Of a stretch of 64,000 bases of DNA, positions 1 through 8,969 are shown in pieces. The stretch's first letter is position 1. The number at the start of each line of letters is the position of its first letter. The DNA is from UBA11986 sp031402435. GTDB lineage: Bacteria; Bacteroidota; Ignavibacteria; UBA10030; UBA6906. The notes under the pieces are model-generated. The model saw nothing but the letters and a program-made list of their open reading frames with translations. It ran no database searches and was not told the origin of the DNA. The stretch is taken from NCBI GenBank assembly GCA_031402435.1, contig JANNSJ010000011.1, positions 28,295-92,294 of the forward strand. The letters are read 5' to 3'. The translations under genes were made by a program, and so were the position numbers.

Positions 1-1146
1 CCCGGAGTTGTCTTGAAGGTATGAAGGTCCGCCGAATTCATTCGCGACCGTTACAATGCCACGTACTGTAACAAGTTGATTAGCTCTCAACATGATTCCG
101 CTGGCATCGTTCACTTTCACGTTGGCTATGGATTCGGGATTGCCGAACACGACGATACGCGGAGCAGGTGCAACGTCACCATACTGGCTCTGACGCGACT
201 GCACCTTGAACTGGTATATTGCCGTGCTGTCTGACGCTGTAACATTGTTGATGGTGATGACTGTGGAGTCCGCGGAGAAGGTAATACCTGTTATCGAGAT
301 GGTGTCGCCACTCACCGTTGTTGCCGCCGTCATGTTTGTAAAGCTGACCTCGCTTGAAGACTGTGCCCACACAAAACCTGACGGAATGATTACGCGAAGA
401 TCGGTTACGGAAAACTGTGCATCGCGACGATAGGTAATAACAATCGGTCCCGTGGCACCGCCATTCAATGTGTCGGGTTGGATGGATGCCGACCCGGAGC
501 CATCGGCCCGCGCACGGAAGGAGTTGATCCATGCGACGTTCGTGACGGTGTTGCCAAGTCCTTGAGTGGCGCTCGCATTGCTCACGGTCCAATTGGTTGT
601 CACCAACATCTCGGGTACCGAGTCCTCATTGAACGAGATACTTGTGTTACTGGTGGAAGTGCCCGTGAAATGGACTTTCGGTGCAGGAATACTTGCAGCA
701 TTTGCAGTCCCCCACGAAACGCCAAAGACGTGCGTGTCGGACGAATTGCGAATCTGAATGGCTTCACTTGCTCCCGCAAACTGAAACGGGTTACCACTAA
801 AAAAGAGTGCATTGCCGCCTTTTAGAATGAGGAGATAGTCTGACGGGTCAGTATCTTCTATGATTGTTACTTCAGGGCGTGTAATGACGATGATTGTTCC
901 TGCACGCAAGCTGCTCCAAATGGCATTTGTGGTAAACTCAAGTGGTGTTTGTGCTGCACCCCCCGAGGAGAAGTCCCGCAAATCCCATGCACGCATATCA
1001 AGACTGTCTTGCACCACCAGTAGCTCCACCCACTCATCGGTGGCGCTGGAGTTGAAAAGCTCATTGATCACAACCTGTTGAGATATTGCGGTAGAGGCAA
1101 TAACAGCCAGCGAACAAAACATGAAAACTCGAAGATGTACTTGCAT
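1..1146 (-). CDS. Secreted lamin-tail-domain protein, 3' end outside window
   Basis: The minus strand is open from an ATG at 1146 to the left edge (382 codons, no stop). The N-terminus is a signal peptide (MQVHLRVFMFCSLAVIASTA, residues 1-20), followed at about residue 23 by VVINELFNSSATDEWVEL, the opening of a lamin tail domain (VINE...EWVEL), which runs to about residue 150. A beta-rich middle part follows. The last visible residues (VTVRGIVTVANEFGG) resemble the OB-fold start seen in secreted nucleases and DUF5689 proteins. Lamin tail domains in bacteria sit in large exported, often nuclease-associated proteins. A T9SS sorting domain may lie beyond the edge. The exact function cannot be given. 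Confidence 0.8.
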   Translation of the reverse strand, partial: MQVHLRVFMFCSLAVIASTAISQQVVINELFNSSATDEWVELLVVQDSLDMRAWDLRDFSSGGAAQTPLEFTTNAIWSSLRAGTIIVITRPEVTIIEDTDPSDYLLILKGGNALFFSGNPFQFAGASEAIQIRNSSDTHVFGVSWGTANAASIPAPKVHFTGTSTSNTSISFNEDSVPEMLVTTNWTVSNASATQGLGNTVTNVAWINSFRARADGSGSASIQPDTLNGGATGPIVITYRRDAQFSVTDLRVIIPSGFVWAQSSSEVSFTNMTAATTVSGDTISITGITFSADSTVITINNVTASDSTAIYQFKVQSRQSQYGDVAPAPRIVVFGNPESIANVKVNDASGIMLRANQLVTVRGIVTVANEFGGPSYLQDNSG

Positions 1147-1784
1147 GGACAACCTCAGGGCTTGAGTGATGAGTATGTAGATTTTCGACAGTGGAATAGC
1201 TGGAAACAATCAATAGATCGGGGGATGGAGGTTCCCTTAAGTGCCAGATACACAAGGAAAACCTATGGAAGTAACAGTTAAAGATAGCGATTCACACATT
1301 GACTAGCAAGAAAACTCAGGTGGATCATCCCAATATCCGCGTTTCAGTGCTTTGTAGTAAGTTGGCTTTGTTCGCTATAATTAAAGCGCAAACATCTACT
1401 AATCAAAACCTTGCATTCGACTGACACTCAAAGGATTTCTGTTCGTAGCGGATCGTGCCCTCACGCTCGCAGACACAAGTCAGCTTGGGATGCACGTCCT
1501 TGTCATGTTCATCATACACTGCCCCGTGCATTTAGGATGTAGATGTCCTGATTATAGCTTCTCAACTTTGCAATTGAACCAACTCTCTTCTGGCAAGCCG
1601 TCGCCCATTAGAGCAAAACAACCCCTTTTCCCGTCGGTTTCGACGCTTCTTGCCGGGCAATGCTGGCACAAAGCTTGCGCAAGAGTTAGCCAGGGATGCC
1701 CTGTTGACAGGAGAAGTCACTGAAAAAATTCGTCTATCATCCCAACGAATAGCCAAGACCAATTCATCTCGTGAGGTAGTAACA
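1147..1784. other. Intergenic region between divergent genes
   Basis: About 640 bases separate the secreted protein gene (minus strand) from the serine module (plus strand). The longest open frame here (1490-1723, plus) has no family-like sequence and no good ribosome binding site, so I do not call it. The only recognisable element is the sigma54-like promoter at 1664-1678. No tRNA or riboswitch fold was recognised by eye. Confidence 0.5.
1664..1678 (+). promoter_or_regulatory. Sigma54-type (-24/-12) promoter candidate
   Basis: The sequence TGGCACAAAGCTTGC matches the RpoN consensus TGGCAC-N5-TTGC at every fixed base, with GG and GC exactly 12 bases apart. It points toward the class V aminotransferase and would give a leader of roughly 95 bases before the ATG at 1785. 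No enhancer-binding protein or rpoN gene is in the window, so use in vivo is inferred. Confidence 0.45.
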
Positions 1785-2861
1785 ATGCACAAGAAACTCT
1801 TCATCCCCGGCCCCACAGAAGTGGCGTCAGACGTTTTGCAGAAAATGGCGACTCCCATGATCGGCCATCGTTCCAAGGAAGCATCCAACCTGCAGCGGGA
1901 AATCACTGAGAAGCTCCGCAAAGTCATGTTCACCAGCAATCCCATCCTGTTGTCCACAAGTTCCGGTTCAGGATTGATGGAAGGCTCCATCCGCTCGCTC
2001 ACCGCAAAACGGGCAATCGTATTCTCTGTCGGCGCGTTCGGCAATAGATGGTTCAAAATGGCCGAGGCAAACAATATTCCCGCTGACAAGTGCGAGTCAC
2101 AATGGGGACAGCCAACGACGCCGGAAATGGTCGACAAGTATCTCGCCACCGGCAAGTACGACGTCATGGCAGTAACCCACAATGAGACCAGCACGGGCGT
2201 GATGAATCCTGTGGAAGCGATTGCAGAGGTCAAAAAGAATTACCCTGATGTGCTGTGGCTGCTCGACACAGTGAGTTCCATGGCCGGGGTGAAGATCGAA
2301 ACCGACAAACTCGGCGTTGATGTCTGCATCACCTCAACACAGAAAGCGCTTGCGCTCCCCCCGGGCATGGCGATCTGCTCGGTGACACAGCGGGCGCTCG
2401 AACATGGCAAGCAAGTGAAGCATCGCGGCTGGTATCTCGACCTCCTCGAGTTGTACAAGTATGTTGATACGAAAGACCATCAGTATTCCGCCACGCCATC
2501 CCTGTCGCACATGTTCGCGATGAATTATCAACTCGATAAGATTCTCGCCGAGGGACTCGAGAAACGCTATGCGCGACACATGGAGATGGCAGAGTACACG
2601 CGCGCATGGGCAACGAAGCATTTTTCACTCTATCCAAATCCACAGTTTGCTTCACAGACACTCACAACGATCAACAACACCAAGAGCATTCCCGTAAAAG
2701 GATTGAACGATGCTCTTGGAAAACTCGGCATGCAGATTTCCAATGGCTACGGCGATCTCAAGGAGAAGACGTTCCGCATTGCACATATGGGTGAGCTGAC
2801 GTTGAATGACATCAAAGAAGTTACGGCAGCCATAGAACAAATTATCCCAACACTGAAATAA
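1785..2861 (+). CDS. Class V PLP aminotransferase, probable phosphoserine aminotransferase
   Basis: A 358-residue fold-type I PLP enzyme of the alanine-glyoxylate/serine-pyruvate aminotransferase family. It opens with KLFIPGPTEV, has the substrate-loop sequence HNETSTG near residue 132, Asp161 of the cofactor site, and the Schiff-base lysine in TSTQKALALPPG (Lys187). The ATG at 1785 follows a GAGGTAG ribosome site; longer frames upstream have no family similarity. The gene is followed after 13 bases by phosphoglycerate dehydrogenase. In several bacteria and archaea that lack classical SerC, this family makes phosphoserine from 3-phosphohydroxypyruvate. That role is inferred here from the neighbour; a glyoxylate aminotransferase is the main alternative. 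Confidence 0.85.
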   Translation: MHKKLFIPGPTEVASDVLQKMATPMIGHRSKEASNLQREITEKLRKVMFTSNPILLSTSSGSGLMEGSIRSLTAKRAIVFSVGAFGNRWFKMAEANNIPADKCESQWGQPTTPEMVDKYLATGKYDVMAVTHNETSTGVMNPVEAIAEVKKNYPDVLWLLDTVSSMAGVKIETDKLGVDVCITSTQKALALPPGMAICSVTQRALEHGKQVKHRGWYLDLLELYKYVDTKDHQYSATPSLSHMFAMNYQLDKILAEGLEKRYARHMEMAEYTRAWATKHFSLYPNPQFASQTLTTINNTKSIPVKGLNDALGKLGMQISNGYGDLKEKTFRIAHMGELTLNDIKEVTAAIEQIIPTLK

Positions 2862-2874
2862 GAAAGGAATCACC

Positions 2875-3825
2875 ATGCGAATACTCATCACAGACGGCAT
2901 CGAACGCAGCGGTGCCGATATCCTCCTGAAGGCGGGCTTTGAACTCACGGAAAAAGCACTCGCGCCCGAAGATCTCATTACCACCATCTCCGACTATGAC
3001 GCTATCATTGTCCGCTCCGCAACGAAAGTCACAAAAGCCGTCATCGACGCCGGCATACAATTGAAAGTCATTGCCCGGGGCGGTGTGGGCATGGACAACA
3101 TCGACGTAGAGTACGCCACCATCAAGGGAATCAAGGTGCTGAACACCCCCAAGGCATCATCGATCTCTGTTGCCGAATTGACGATCGCACATCTCATGTC
3201 GCTCGGCCGGTTTCTCCCGATGAGCAACATCGCCATGCGCGCAAAGCTGTGGCCCAAAAAGGAGTACAGCAGGGGCGTCGAGGTCACCGGTAAAACCCTC
3301 GGCATCATCGGACTGGGGAACATCGGGAGCGAAGTGGCGAAACGGGCAATAGGATTGATGATGAAGGTCGTTGCGCACGATCCGTTCGTGACAAAGACCG
3401 ATCTGGACATCAAGATCGTTTCAAAAGAGGAACTGTTGAAGATTTCTGATTATATTACTCTCCATATTCCATACGACAAAAAGCGCGGGCCGATTATCGC
3501 AAAAGCGGAATTTGAGAAAATGAAGAATGGCGTCATCCTGATCAACTGTGCTCGCGGCGGCGTTGTGGTTGAGAAGGATCTCCTTGATGCGCTGAACAGG
3601 CACAAGGTTGCGTATGCAGCAATGGATGTGTTCGAGCATGAGCCACCGACCCCAGAGGAGTTCAACCTCATTAACCATCCGTGCGTTTCGGTTTCACCGC
3701 ACATCGGCGCTTCGACACTTGAAGCACAGGATCGTGTGGGAGTTGAGATCGCCCAAAAAGTTGTGGAGACGCTCCGCGAATCCATGATGAAAGAAATGCT
3801 GGATACGACCAACGTCAGTTGTTGA
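2875..3825 (+). CDS. serA: D-3-phosphoglycerate dehydrogenase, short form
   Basis: NAD-dependent 2-hydroxyacid dehydrogenase catalysing the first step of serine synthesis. The Rossmann motif GLGNIG lies at residues 146-151. The catalytic triad is Arg227 (NCARGG), Glu256 (DVFEHEP) and His276 (VSPHIGAS), with the R-E spacing of 29 expected for SerA. At 316 residues it has no C-terminal ACT or intervening domain, so allosteric serine inhibition of the E. coli type is not expected. It lies 13 bases after the aminotransferase and has a GAAAGGAATC ribosome site. Other 2-hydroxyacid dehydrogenases are possible, but the operon supports SerA. Confidence 0.88.
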   Translation: MRILITDGIERSGADILLKAGFELTEKALAPEDLITTISDYDAIIVRSATKVTKAVIDAGIQLKVIARGGVGMDNIDVEYATIKGIKVLNTPKASSISVAELTIAHLMSLGRFLPMSNIAMRAKLWPKKEYSRGVEVTGKTLGIIGLGNIGSEVAKRAIGLMMKVVAHDPFVTKTDLDIKIVSKEELLKISDYITLHIPYDKKRGPIIAKAEFEKMKNGVILINCARGGVVVEKDLLDALNRHKVAYAAMDVFEHEPPTPEEFNLINHPCVSVSPHIGASTLEAQDRVGVEIAQKVVETLRESMMKEMLDTTNVSC

Positions 3826-3899
3826 TGTCACTCGACGAACCAAGGGACGCGCTGCATCCTCAACAGCGCGTCCTATTCAATCATCAGACGAGAAACCTC

Positions 3900-5141
3900 G
3901 TGGCTACTATTCGACCCTTCAAAGGTTATCGCCCGCTCCCCCACTATGCTGCACAGGTCGCATCAAAACCTTATGACGTCCTGAACTCTGACGAGGCACG
4001 GAAAGAGGCCAACGGTAACCCTCTCTCCTTCCTCCACGTGGGAAAGCCGGAGATTGATCTCCTGCCTGAAATACATCTCTATGACGAGTGCGTATACCAG
4101 AAAGGAAAAGAGAACCTCCAGAAACTCATCACGGATGGAGTCCTTCGCGAGGACTCAGCCCGATCGTTGTACCTCTACGCTCAGACCATGAATAGCCACA
4201 CACAATATGGACTCATGGGATGTGTATCGGTTGCCGAGTACCTCAACAATACGATCAAGAAACATGAACTGACGCGAAAGGACAAGGAAGACGACCGGAC
4301 AAAGCACGTGAAGGTCACCAATGCGCATACTGGACCGGTCTTTCTCACGTACCGTGCCCAGCCTGCCATTGATACGACGGTCGATCGAATACGGAGCACT
4401 CCACCCGTCAACAACTTCGTGGCAGCAGATGGCGTCCGGCATCAACTATGGATGATCAATGATCAGAAGACCATCAACGAGATCACGGAAGCATTTGGAC
4501 GCGTTACGAGCCTCTATGTTGCAGATGGACATCACCGCTCGGCGGCAGCTGCGCGAGTAGGAAAAGAAATTGCAGATGGGAATCCGAACCACAGAGGAGA
4601 AGAAGAGTACAATTTCTTCCTCGCAGTCCTCTTCCCACACAACCAGCTTCGCATCATGGACTACAATCGTGTGGTGAAAGACCTGAATGGTCGGACGCTG
4701 GAGCAGTTCATGGAAGAAGTGAGAAGGCATTTTGAGCTGACTGCAGAGCAGTCAGATGTTCATCCGGCTGCCAAAGGCGAATTGGGAATGTACGTAAAGA
4801 ACCAATGGTATCGCTTGAAGATCAAGCCCGAATTATTGAGCAACCCCGATCCCGTTGAACGGCTGGACGTGTCCATCCTTCAGACCAATTTTCTAGCGCC
4901 CGTCCTTGGCATCAACGATCCGAGGACAGACAAGCGAATTGATTTTGTAGGAGGAATCCGTGGAGTGAAGGAGCTTGAGCGACGCGTGAATTCCGGAGAA
5001 ATGGCGGTCGCATTTGCGCTTCATCCCACTTCAATTGATGAGCTGCTTGCAATCGCTGATGCCGGAAAAATCATGCCGCCGAAGTCGACGTGGTTCGAAC
5101 CGAAGCTGAGGGACGGCGTTGTCGTGCATTTCTTGAGTTGA
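3900..5141 (+). CDS. DUF1015 family protein, serine-module associated
   Basis: A 413-residue soluble protein that starts (GTG at 3900) with ATIRPFKGYRP, the usual DUF1015 N-terminus. The frame is open back to 3819, but the extra residues look non-conserved. Family hallmarks are the HELTRKDKEDDRTKH stretch near residue 122 and VADGHHRSAAA near residue 207. The GHHR motif (210-213) resembles the GxxR motif of ParB/sulfiredoxin-fold proteins, the superfamily that includes the archaeal free-serine kinase SerK. DUF1015 genes commonly accompany serA and class V aminotransferases. A phospho-serine-related enzymatic role is my inference; the biochemical function is not evident from sequence alone. 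Confidence 0.8.
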   Translation: MATIRPFKGYRPLPHYAAQVASKPYDVLNSDEARKEANGNPLSFLHVGKPEIDLLPEIHLYDECVYQKGKENLQKLITDGVLREDSARSLYLYAQTMNSHTQYGLMGCVSVAEYLNNTIKKHELTRKDKEDDRTKHVKVTNAHTGPVFLTYRAQPAIDTTVDRIRSTPPVNNFVAADGVRHQLWMINDQKTINEITEAFGRVTSLYVADGHHRSAAAARVGKEIADGNPNHRGEEEYNFFLAVLFPHNQLRIMDYNRVVKDLNGRTLEQFMEEVRRHFELTAEQSDVHPAAKGELGMYVKNQWYRLKIKPELLSNPDPVERLDVSILQTNFLAPVLGINDPRTDKRIDFVGGIRGVKELERRVNSGEMAVAFALHPTSIDELLAIADAGKIMPPKSTWFEPKLRDGVVVHFLS

Positions 5142-5177
5142 CAATCAGCCATCCCTCCACTTCGTCAAGCGGGTTGC

Positions 5178-5912
5178 TTATCTTCCGGCAAGCTTGAACG
5201 TAAACGGAAGAGATACCCACACCGACACGGGCCCGTTGTTCATGTATGCAGGAGTAAAGAGAAACTTCTTTGCCGCTTCAAGTGCCGCCTCGTTGAATAT
5301 CTCGTAGTCACTCTTGATGATATCAACTTCACGAGGCTTTCCCTGTTTGTCGACCCATATCTTCACGAACACTTTCCCCTCAATCCCTGCCCTAAGGGCG
5401 AGATCAGGATACGTGGGATTCACAGACCGGACAATAACTGGTTCCTTTTCAATTAGAACCCAATCGGGGGGTCGAACATGATCATCAAATCCGGCTTCAC
5501 AGGGAATACTTCCTCCTATTGCGCCGTCACCACCAACAGGATTAGTTCCTTCGACCGGGCCGGGATCAGATTCAACTGTCGTTTTAATTGCAATCTGTTC
5601 CTCAGCAACGGGAACCGGTATTCCTTGACGTTGTATCGATCTTGAACGGGAACCAGTTTTTGGTGGAAGTGTGTAACCACTGGACATTGGCGGTCGCACA
5701 TCGACGATAATAAGCCTTCCTCCTCCTGGGTTGCGTTCATTAATCTGAGTCTCCTCAAGTGATGCAATAAAAAAGTAGAGACCGATCACCGACGCATGAA
5801 TCATTACCGAGACTGTTAATGCAATGAACCCGTACTTGTGAGCTGCCTGTTTCAGCTCCTCGGCCCCGTACGAAGCAGCCCGGCCCGATGGTACCATGGC
5901 AATTGCCGTCAT
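5178..5912 (-). CDS. TonB family energy transducer
   Basis: A 244-residue protein anchored in the inner membrane by one segment (about residues 28-50). A proline-rich and basic periplasmic stretch with PPK and PVP follows, then a C-terminal TonB domain (about 155-244): NPTYPDLALRAGIEGKVFVK, then VDKQGKPREVDIIKS and FTPAYMNNGPVSVWVSLPF. This domain normally contacts the TonB box of outer-membrane receptors and passes on ExbBD energy. No exbB/exbD or receptor is adjacent. The start is secure: ATG at 5912 is preceded by AAAGGAGG. It converges with the DUF1015 gene. Confidence 0.9.
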   Translation of the reverse strand: MTAIAMVPSGRAASYGAEELKQAAHKYGFIALTVSVMIHASVIGLYFFIASLEETQINERNPGGGRLIIVDVRPPMSSGYTLPPKTGSRSRSIQRQGIPVPVAEEQIAIKTTVESDPGPVEGTNPVGGDGAIGGSIPCEAGFDDHVRPPDWVLIEKEPVIVRSVNPTYPDLALRAGIEGKVFVKIWVDKQGKPREVDIIKSDYEIFNEAALEAAKKFLFTPAYMNNGPVSVWVSLPFTFKLAGR

Positions 5913-6130
5913 AACATACCTCCTTTGTGTTGTTGGACGATGACCACATTCTCATAGGAGGTAAAGTCAGTGCCAAGTGATAGTTGCTGAAGATTGATCA
6001 AAAACAGGAGTGAGGAAACAAAGAGAGTGCAAGTTGCAATGGCTGAGGTGCCAGTGGACAGAAGGAAACACGGAAAGTGATTGTCACGAAACAAACAGCA
6101 GTCTGTTGCAGAATGCAATCTCTTCCATCG

Positions 6131-6176
6131 CTTACAAAAACAGCAACCGCCACCTCAATGTGAATCGAGGTGGCGG
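6131..6176 (-). terminator. Rho-independent terminator
   Basis: A perfect 10-bp stem, CCGCCACCTC (6147-6156) with GAGGTGGCGG (6167-6176) around a 10-base loop, is followed on the minus strand by GCTGTTTTTG. It lies 26 bases beyond the stop of the four-repeat secreted protein, which it should terminate. Confidence 0.85.
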
Positions 6177-6201
6177 CTAAGGAAGAAACCAGGCCGTATT
6201 G

Positions 6202-7995
6202 TTATTGCTCTTTGTATAAGGTGATTCCCCAATGCGTCCGGTCTTCCGGCGGGTCATCGTTCCAATCATTGAACGAGTGAGAGTCGTCGGATTCAAAATG
6301 CAATTCGTACTCACCCTTGTCCAACACTATGGTTGAATTCACCAACCGGTTCTTCTTTGCACCACCGGCGCCCGAAGTCATGTTATACGTCATCTCCCAC
6401 ACGGTATTACCGCTCCCGGTGTTTTCGATCCAGCCATAATCGTACATCCTCCGGTCAGCCCCTTCACCCAACGCGTAGACGCGAACATGCGTCTGTCGAT
6501 CCAACGTGAATCGCTTGCTCAGGTTCTTGTGATCAGATACCCGGGTGAGTTGAGCAAGAACATCCGTCTCCTTGTCTTCGTCAAACACTGATACGTCGCC
6601 TGCGTTGAACCGTTCTCCGGCACCCATAAGCGTGAGGCCGTAATCTTCCGGGTCAAACGGCGGATCGGCATTCCAATCATCGAACGAGTGCGAGCCATCG
6701 GTAACATAATAGGCGATGTAGCTCCCCTTTGGCAGCGAGATGATCTCATCCACAAGACGGTTCTTCTGATCGCCGCCGCCATGTTCTGTCCGGTTTCGAT
6801 TCATGTCCCAGACACGCTCGCGCGTCTTTGCATCGGCAATCCACCCGTAGTCGGCTGCATCGCCGTTGCCGGTAGACTCGCCGAATGCATATACGCGTAT
6901 CTTCGAATCAACCTTGAGAGTGAACCCCGCACTCTTGTAGTCGTTATCTCCGGAATGGGTCAGCGTAACAAATGCGTTCTTGACAACGGACGGAGCATCC
7001 TTGACAGAAATGGCGCCACGATCCGATTCATTGGAAGCCAACACGCTGATGCCATGGTTATACACATCAAAGGGCGGTGCGGAGTTCCAGTCATCGTTGG
7101 AATGCGAAGCATCCGTGATGAACACAAGCTCATACGATCCGGGTGCGAGCTTGATTTCGCCATCGTACTTCCTGTTCTTGATCGACCCTCCGGCTTTCTC
7201 CGTATTCGATGTCCGCATTTCCCAGACACGCTCACGAGAATCGGATCGCGCAATCCAGCCATAATCATACATACCATCCCTGCGTCTGCCCTCACCTATG
7301 GCATAAATTCTGACGGGAACTTCGCGTGTAACAGTAAGCGATTTCCTGATCCACGCATTATCTCCAACACGCTGAACTTCAAAGACCTGGTTACGAAACG
7401 CCATGGGCGCATCGAATTTTTGTATCGCGGAAGCATCAGATGATTCAACTGCAAGCGCAATACCGTAGTCCTTTGCATTCTCCATAAACTCCTCATACGC
7501 ATCATCGTTACCGTTGAAGGATACCGTATGGCCACGTTGGTTGCGATGGTTGTGATCCGCACGTCTGTCAATGTTGATGGAATAATGAGACCTCCCGTGG
7601 CTCAGGGCAAAGCCATGCGCCGAGAAGTACACCTCGTATGATCCACGCTTAAGAGTGATGTCATCGTCAACCGACCTGCGGTATTCGCGGCCACGGGTAT
7701 TCTTCATCGACATTTCCCACACGGGCTTCCGCGTGCTTGCGTCGATAATCCAGGCCGTCGCGAACATTGTCTCACGTTCATCGTCATTGCCATTAAAATA
7801 ATCGAGCCACAATGAGCGATCCTCGCCACCGCCTAATGCCTTTATCTGAACTTTCACATCCTTGCTCAACGTGAGACCGGTTGATTGAACTTCCTGCTTT
7901 CGGAAGTCCCGCAGATCCACAACCGTTTGTTGTGCAACGGCCTGTCCGAAAGCCAGAGATACGGCTGCCAAAGCAATCACGATACTCGCGCACAC
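6202..7995 (-). CDS. Secreted protein with four tandem ~120-residue repeats, function unknown
   Basis: A 597-residue exported protein: signal peptide at residues 1-22 (ALAAVSLAFGQAVAQ), then four copies of one domain at about 45-180, 215-320, 355-460 and 495-597. Each copy reads roughly: V-R-I/V-Y-A-x-G-E-G, YDYGWI, a VWEM box, GGxKKNRxVD, GSYEL, DDSHSFxDWNxDPPxD and YGIxL. The first copy is the most diverged, with an insertion of about 25 residues after the GSYEV box. The acidic Asp/Asn/Trp cluster suggests metal or carbohydrate binding, but I know no named family. The start is a GTG with GGGAG nine bases before it. A strong terminator follows; no operon partner. Confidence 0.85.
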   Translation of the reverse strand: MCASIVIALAAVSLAFGQAVAQQTVVDLRDFRKQEVQSTGLTLSKDVKVQIKALGGGEDRSLWLDYFNGNDDERETMFATAWIIDASTRKPVWEMSMKNTRGREYRRSVDDDITLKRGSYEVYFSAHGFALSHGRSHYSINIDRRADHNHRNQRGHTVSFNGNDDAYEEFMENAKDYGIALAVESSDASAIQKFDAPMAFRNQVFEVQRVGDNAWIRKSLTVTREVPVRIYAIGEGRRRDGMYDYGWIARSDSRERVWEMRTSNTEKAGGSIKNRKYDGEIKLAPGSYELVFITDASHSNDDWNSAPPFDVYNHGISVLASNESDRGAISVKDAPSVVKNAFVTLTHSGDNDYKSAGFTLKVDSKIRVYAFGESTGNGDAADYGWIADAKTRERVWDMNRNRTEHGGGDQKNRLVDEIISLPKGSYIAYYVTDGSHSFDDWNADPPFDPEDYGLTLMGAGERFNAGDVSVFDEDKETDVLAQLTRVSDHKNLSKRFTLDRQTHVRVYALGEGADRRMYDYGWIENTGSGNTVWEMTYNMTSGAGGAKKNRLVNSTIVLDKGEYELHFESDDSHSFNDWNDDPPEDRTHWGITLYKEQ

Positions 7996-8220
7996 GATAG
8001 GGTCTCCCTGGTTTGTACTGAATAGTTCGGGGATATGCTGTTGACAAATACGGAGGTGTTGGAACGGAGTTGCAGAAAATGGAAGAATTGGGACGAACCG
8101 TCCGGCGGACAGGCAATGCCTACATCAAGACGGCTTCCTTTTTCTTTTGCTATGGATCCAAGGAGTATATCACCGCATCAATAGGAATTTATCGTTTATG
8201 TACTCTTCTATTGGGAGGCT

Positions 8221-8948
8221 TCATTTCCAAGTCGAGAGATCCCACTGTGATGGGTGTTTGTCAATCACAATCTTTGTGGCGTAAGCATTTTTTTCCAACT
8301 CTTGCAGGCACTTAATGGCAATATCCCAATTCCGTTTCGCGTCCGTGTGACGCGAAGACAATTGCGTCATCCGGTCCCCAACCTTCCCGGCCTCGTCGTA
8401 CTTCATTTGGGTTGTCAGCTCCGTCATCTTTTTCACCAACGCCTGTTCCTCTTTCAATGCTTCCTTCTCCGGAGCCTCAACGCACTTCTCATAAATCACT
8501 TCATCCATGTGCTTCTCTTTTGTCAACGGAAAGTGTTCCCACTGAGCATGCTCGTAGCGCGCGATTCGTTTGTTTCAACTCGGCATCTTCGATGTGTTTT
8601 GTAACGCTTGAGAGATCTTCAGCATCCGGGTTATTGAATCGCATCAAGTATGCACTTTTGAGTTTGTCGAGCGCTTTTGTTACCGAATAACTGGAGTTGG
8701 TCTTGCCGGAAGTAGCTGTTCTGCGATCTATCCTCGAATGCCCCGAGGCTTTTCGTGTAATGCGCCATGACCTTCTCGATCGGATCCTTTGTGTAAAATG
8801 TTCGCGAGTTCAATTCAACAGGAGGTTCGGGTATTGAACCGGGATACGGTGCGGCAACCAAACCGTCTTTCCCCTGCGAATAGCACAATGAGAATTGAAG
8901 ATAGAGAACGAATGACAGGAGAAGAAGGGCTTTTATTTTTTTCATCAT
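8221..8948 (-). pseudogene. Small exported protein gene broken by two frameshifts
   Basis: An N-terminal piece (ATG 8948) carries a signal peptide (ALLLLSFVLYLQFSLCYS) and reads in one frame to about 8700. The reading then continues convincingly one frame over (NSSYSVTKALDKLKSAYLMRF...), and from about 8565 in the third frame (IARYEHAQWEHFPLTKEK) to the stop at 8221. Joined, the product is about 240 residues, with a charged helical C-terminal half. Each junction behaves as a single-base insertion. Either the gene is decaying or the assembly has two errors within about 140 bases. The C-terminal 101 codons could be translated separately from a TTG, but without a signal peptide. Confidence 0.65.
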
Positions 8949-8969
8949 GTTTATCCTATTTGGTTCGCT

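Noticed and set aside
1704..1709. TTGACA as a -35 box before the aminotransferase
   Set aside because: No -10-like sequence at 16-18 bases; the nearest TATCAT is 25 bases away.
6688..7443. 251-codon plus-strand frame
   Set aside because: Shadow of the four-repeat secreted protein; no ribosome site or recognisable domain.
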